Positions 7,167 to 8,650 of a DNA stretch of 8,650 nucleotides are shown here, piece after piece. Under the pieces are notes generated by a model that saw only the letters and a list, made by a program, of their open reading frames with translations, ran no database searches and was not told where the DNA came from. Where the stretch lies: NCBI GenBank assembly GCA_030621685.1, contig JAUXHF010000074.1, forward strand, positions 1 through 8,650. The letters run 5' to 3'. Source of the stretch: Spirochaetota bacterium. Lineage in GTDB: Bacteria; Spirochaetota; UBA12135; COTS27. The position numbers were made by a program, and so were the translations under genes. Each line of letters begins with the position of its first letter. The stretch's first letter is position 1.

Positions 7167-7375
7167 AATTTATTTTTTTGAATACGAGCAACCTTCGCTT
7201 GCAAAACTATATTCGGGCATATTAAAGAAACATAACGCATCCTTTCTCTTAAAGCCATGGTTATCTAATGGGGAATTTGAAGATTCAGCCACGCATTCAG
7301 CCATGTTGAGAGAGTCTTGCTTTCGCCAGTTTTACTTTCAAGATGTATGTTAAATGAGGCCAGTTTACCTAAAAG

Positions 7376-7449
7376 AGCGGGAAACGGGACTCGAACCCGC
7401 GACATTCTGCATGGCAAGCAGATGCTCTAGCCAACTGAGCTATTCCCGC
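7376..7449 (-). tRNA. tRNA-Gly, anticodon GCC
   Basis: A full cloverleaf can be drawn on the minus strand. The acceptor arms are GCGGGAA (7449-7443) and TTCCCGC (7383-7377), and the D stem is GCTC/GAGC with a GG-containing loop. The anticodon stem is TCTGC/GCAGA around the loop TTGCCAT, with anticodon GCC at 7415-7413. The T arm is GCGGG-TTCGAGT-CCCGT. The discriminator is T at 7376, as expected for bacterial glycine tRNA. The next bases are CTT, so the CCA end is not encoded and must be added after transcription. Confidence 0.97.
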
Positions 7450-7545
7450 ATTAAAAAAACTACCAGCCGAATACTCTTCCAAGCCAAACTCTACGTTATA
7501 AAGCAGCCTGAGCATTACCTGGGCCTGGGCATCAACATGCTTAAA

Positions 7546-7575
7546 ATTATACCATAAAATACGGCTTTGAGACAA
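7546..7575 (-). promoter_or_regulatory. Promoter upstream of tRNA-Gly
   Basis: On the minus strand TTGTCT (7575-7570, four of six to TTGACA) is followed after 18 bases by a perfect TATAAT (7551-7546). The preceding TGG makes it an extended -10. It lies just beyond the terminator of the bacilliredoxin gene and about 95 bases before the tRNA, so the tRNA would have a leader of about 90 bases. That leader contains a 6-bp tandem CCTGGG at 7518-7529. Confidence 0.6.
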
Positions 7576-7586
7576 AGGCTTTTCGC

Positions 7587-7622
7587 AAAAAAGCAAGCTC
7601 TTGTTTTTATAAACAAGAGCTT
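7587..7622 (-). terminator. Intrinsic terminator of the bacilliredoxin-rhodanese gene
   Basis: A perfect 12-bp stem (AAGCTCTTGTTT at 7622-7611 paired with 7606-7595) closes a 4-base loop. On the minus strand it is followed by GC and six T residues (7592-7587). It lies 47 bases after the stop codon at 7669. The stem itself is nearly symmetrical, but the T tract fits minus-strand termination. Confidence 0.85.
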
Positions 7623-7641
7623 AGGACATAAAATTCTTCTT

Positions 7642-7675
7642 TAGAAATTTTCAATTTACTAGAAATTTTCAATTT
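7642..7675. repeat. 16-bp direct repeat (18-bp period) over a stop codon
   Basis: TAGAAATTTTCAATTT occurs at 7642-7657 and again at 7660-7675, separated by AC. The second copy contains the TGA stop of the bacilliredoxin-rhodanese gene (7671-7669), so the end of the gene is duplicated just downstream. Confidence 0.88.
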
Positions 7676-8436
7676 TTGGAATTCATCCAAGCCACTCGTC
7701 CACCTTCAACGCTAAAAGCCTTTTGGAATCCTTGCTTACGAAAGAAAAAAGCAGCTTGCAAGCTACGCTCTCCATGGGAGCAAATAAAACTTAAGTCGCT
7801 ACCTTTATCCCAGCTACTCACAATTTTTTTAGCCAAGGCCTCATCCACAAGTTTCGCTAAAGGGATAGGTTCTGCCTCGGTTTCGACAATATCCCGTACA
7901 TCTAACAGTGTAGTTTCTGACTTTGTTAGAAGATTTTTTGCTGTTGTTACATCTCGCTGTACTAATTGCAAGGGATTTTTTATCTCTTTTTCATCATCAA
8001 TGCTGTCGCCAAAAAATTTTTCGTAGGCCATATTTAGCGTTTCAGTCAGCAATTCTTTTGTGGGACCCTCTAAAAGCCGGCGTTCAATAAAATATATTAA
8101 CTCACCTTCTCGAAATAAAGCAATGGATGGCGATGAGGGCGGAATATCAGCAAAGTAATCCCTTGCGCTTGCTACGGCATCGGCATCCACGCCCGCAAAA
8201 ACGCTCACTTTGCGCAATGGCGCCTTGGCATGCTTAAGCGATTCAATAAAACCTGGCCTTGCAGTAGCCGCCGAACAGCCACATACCGAATTAATAAACA
8301 AGACTGCCGTCTTATCTTTTGCAGCAAAAAAACTTTTTACCGCCTCTTTAGAAGTGAGTTCTTCTATACCTACAGCCTTAAATTCTTCTCGAATTGGATT
8401 GATAATAGCTTCATCATAGCGCGAGTTTCCGTTCAT
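7669..8436 (-). CDS. Bacilliredoxin (BrxA/BrxB, YphP family) fused to a rhodanese-like domain
   Basis: Residues 1 to about 143 match the bacilliredoxin family. They carry the CGC active site (C52-G53-C54) in INSVCGCSAATARPG, then VSVFAGVDADAV (77-88) and PPSSPSIALFREGEL (99-113). Family members are about 145 residues long and, in Bacillus, reduce protein-bacillithiol mixed disulfides. A charged linker (144-153) leads to a rhodanese-like domain at about 155-253. It shows LLDVRD (177-182), a catalytic-type loop with C219 and R224 (CSHGERS), and the C-terminal EGGRVAW (244-250). Rhodaneses carry sulfur as a cysteine persulfide. No signal peptide is seen, so the protein is likely cytoplasmic. The two halves are one uninterrupted frame of 255 codons. 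The ATG at 8436 has GAGG about 10 bases upstream. The gene is monocistronic, ending at its own terminator. Whether this organism makes bacillithiol cannot be judged here. Confidence 0.88.
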   Translation of the reverse strand: MNGNSRYDEAIINPIREEFKAVGIEELTSKEAVKSFFAAKDKTAVLFINSVCGCSAATARPGFIESLKHAKAPLRKVSVFAGVDADAVASARDYFADIPPSSPSIALFREGELIYFIERRLLEGPTKELLTETLNMAYEKFFGDSIDDEKEIKNPLQLVQRDVTTAKNLLTKSETTLLDVRDIVETEAEPIPLAKLVDEALAKKIVSSWDKGSDLSFICSHGERSLQAAFFFRKQGFQKAFSVEGGRVAWMNSKN

Positions 8437-8492
8437 TTTATTTTATCCTCAAAACTTTATTTTATAATTTTTTCCATTCTCAAAATAAAATG
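8434..8492. repeat. 11-bp inverted repeat at the bacilliredoxin start codon
   Basis: CATTTTATTTT at 8434-8444 is the exact reverse complement of AAAATAAAATG at 8482-8492, with 37 bases between. The left arm contains the ATG start codon (8436-8434). Both arms are almost only A and T, so chance similarity is possible. Confidence 0.5.
8461..8489 (-). promoter_or_regulatory. Candidate promoter of the bacilliredoxin-rhodanese gene
   Basis: On the minus strand TATAAA (8466-8461, extended as TATAAAAT) could be a -10. A weak TTTATT (8489-8484) lies 17 bases upstream. The implied start near 8454 leaves a leader of about 18 bases that includes GAGG (8450-8447). AT-richness makes false matches easy. 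Confidence 0.35.
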
Positions 8493-8650
8493 GAAATTTG
8501 CAAGATTGCTTTTCTCTTAAAAGAAAAGTAACACAAAATTTTTAAAAAACAACTTTATAAACACCGCCGCTCTCTTTAGCCTGCAAAGGGCCTGCTGATT
8601 TTACTTAGCAGCTATATCTTAACAACTTGTAATACGAGAAGTCGGAGGCC
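8493..8650. other. Right-edge non-coding segment
   Basis: No ORF of useful length enters from the right edge on the minus strand: all three frames meet a stop within about 50 bases. A 7-bp hairpin with one G-U pair (8592-8598 with 8605-8611) is present but has no T tract, so I do not call it a terminator. Confidence 0.45.

Larger units (their letters stand above)
7055..7375. other. Spacer between tRNA-Gly and tig
   Basis: These 321 bases contain no gene I can support. They hold a weak tig promoter candidate, an 11-bp tandem repeat, and a 9-bp direct repeat ATTCAGCCA at 7283-7291 and 7295-7303. A 44-codon minus-strand ORF (7304-7170) and a 76-codon plus-strand ORF (7123-7353) overlap here. 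Neither has a ribosome binding site or a recognisable product. Confidence 0.55.

Noticed and set aside
7170..7304. 44-codon minus-strand ORF starting MAECVAESS
   Set aside because: It has no ribosome binding site and no recognisable family, and part of it is a short repeat. It could be real but is not supported.
7123..7353. 76-codon plus-strand ORF in the tRNA-tig spacer
   Set aside because: It lies on the opposite strand to every other gene, has no ribosome binding site, and overlaps short tandem repeats. The length is expected by chance.
7354..7596. Two ORFs across the tRNA, on the plus strand (ETGLEPATF) and minus strand (GIAQLARASACHAECRGFESR)
   Set aside because: These are the well-known false proteins produced by translating a tRNA gene and its complement. 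The cloverleaf for tRNA-Gly explains the sequence fully.

Overview
The window is a bacterial chromosome segment in which every supportable gene lies on the minus strand. Read in the direction of transcription (right to left) the order is: a bacilliredoxin-rhodanese fusion protein (8436-7669), a strong intrinsic terminator, tRNA-Gly(GCC), trigger factor (tig), clpP, clpX, transketolase (tkt), and an unrecognised, probably exported protein at the left edge. No phage, transposon, CRISPR or resistance gene is visible, and the main genes are intact housekeeping genes.

The phylum cannot be fixed from the sequence alone. Coding regions have intermediate GC, while the gaps between genes are strongly AT-rich. 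The tRNA gene does not encode its CCA end. The tig-clpP-clpX order is widespread in bacteria. The transketolase text (GLPLGC, DRFVLSAGHGSMLLY, THDSFFLGEDGPTHQP) recalls spirochaete or chlamydia-like enzymes, but that is a weak impression from memory.

The genes form three blocks. (1) 8650-7587: an AT-rich start region, the bacilliredoxin-rhodanese gene, and its terminator. (2) 7575-5535: a tRNA-Gly promoter and gene, a 321-base spacer, tig, and a likely terminator about 140 bases after the tig stop. (3) 5350-65: clpP, clpX, tkt and the hypothetical gene, probably one transcript because the gaps are 71, a duplicated junction of about 110, and 17 bases. Trigger factor folds nascent chains, while ClpX unfolds substrates and feeds them to the ClpP peptidase, so blocks 2 and 3 together form a protein quality-control cluster to which a central-carbon enzyme is attached. 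The bacilliredoxin-rhodanese protein points to thiol redox or sulfane-sulfur chemistry.

The most unusual structure is the clpX-tkt junction. A block of about 110 bp containing the clpX 3' end and the first 25 or so codons of tkt is tandemly duplicated. This leaves a 29-codon mini-ORF, almost identical to the transketolase N-terminus, between clpX and the full tkt gene. Several shorter exact tandem duplications (9-18 bp) also sit in the gaps, two of them exactly over stop codons, which suggests that local duplication has often reshaped the gene boundaries here.
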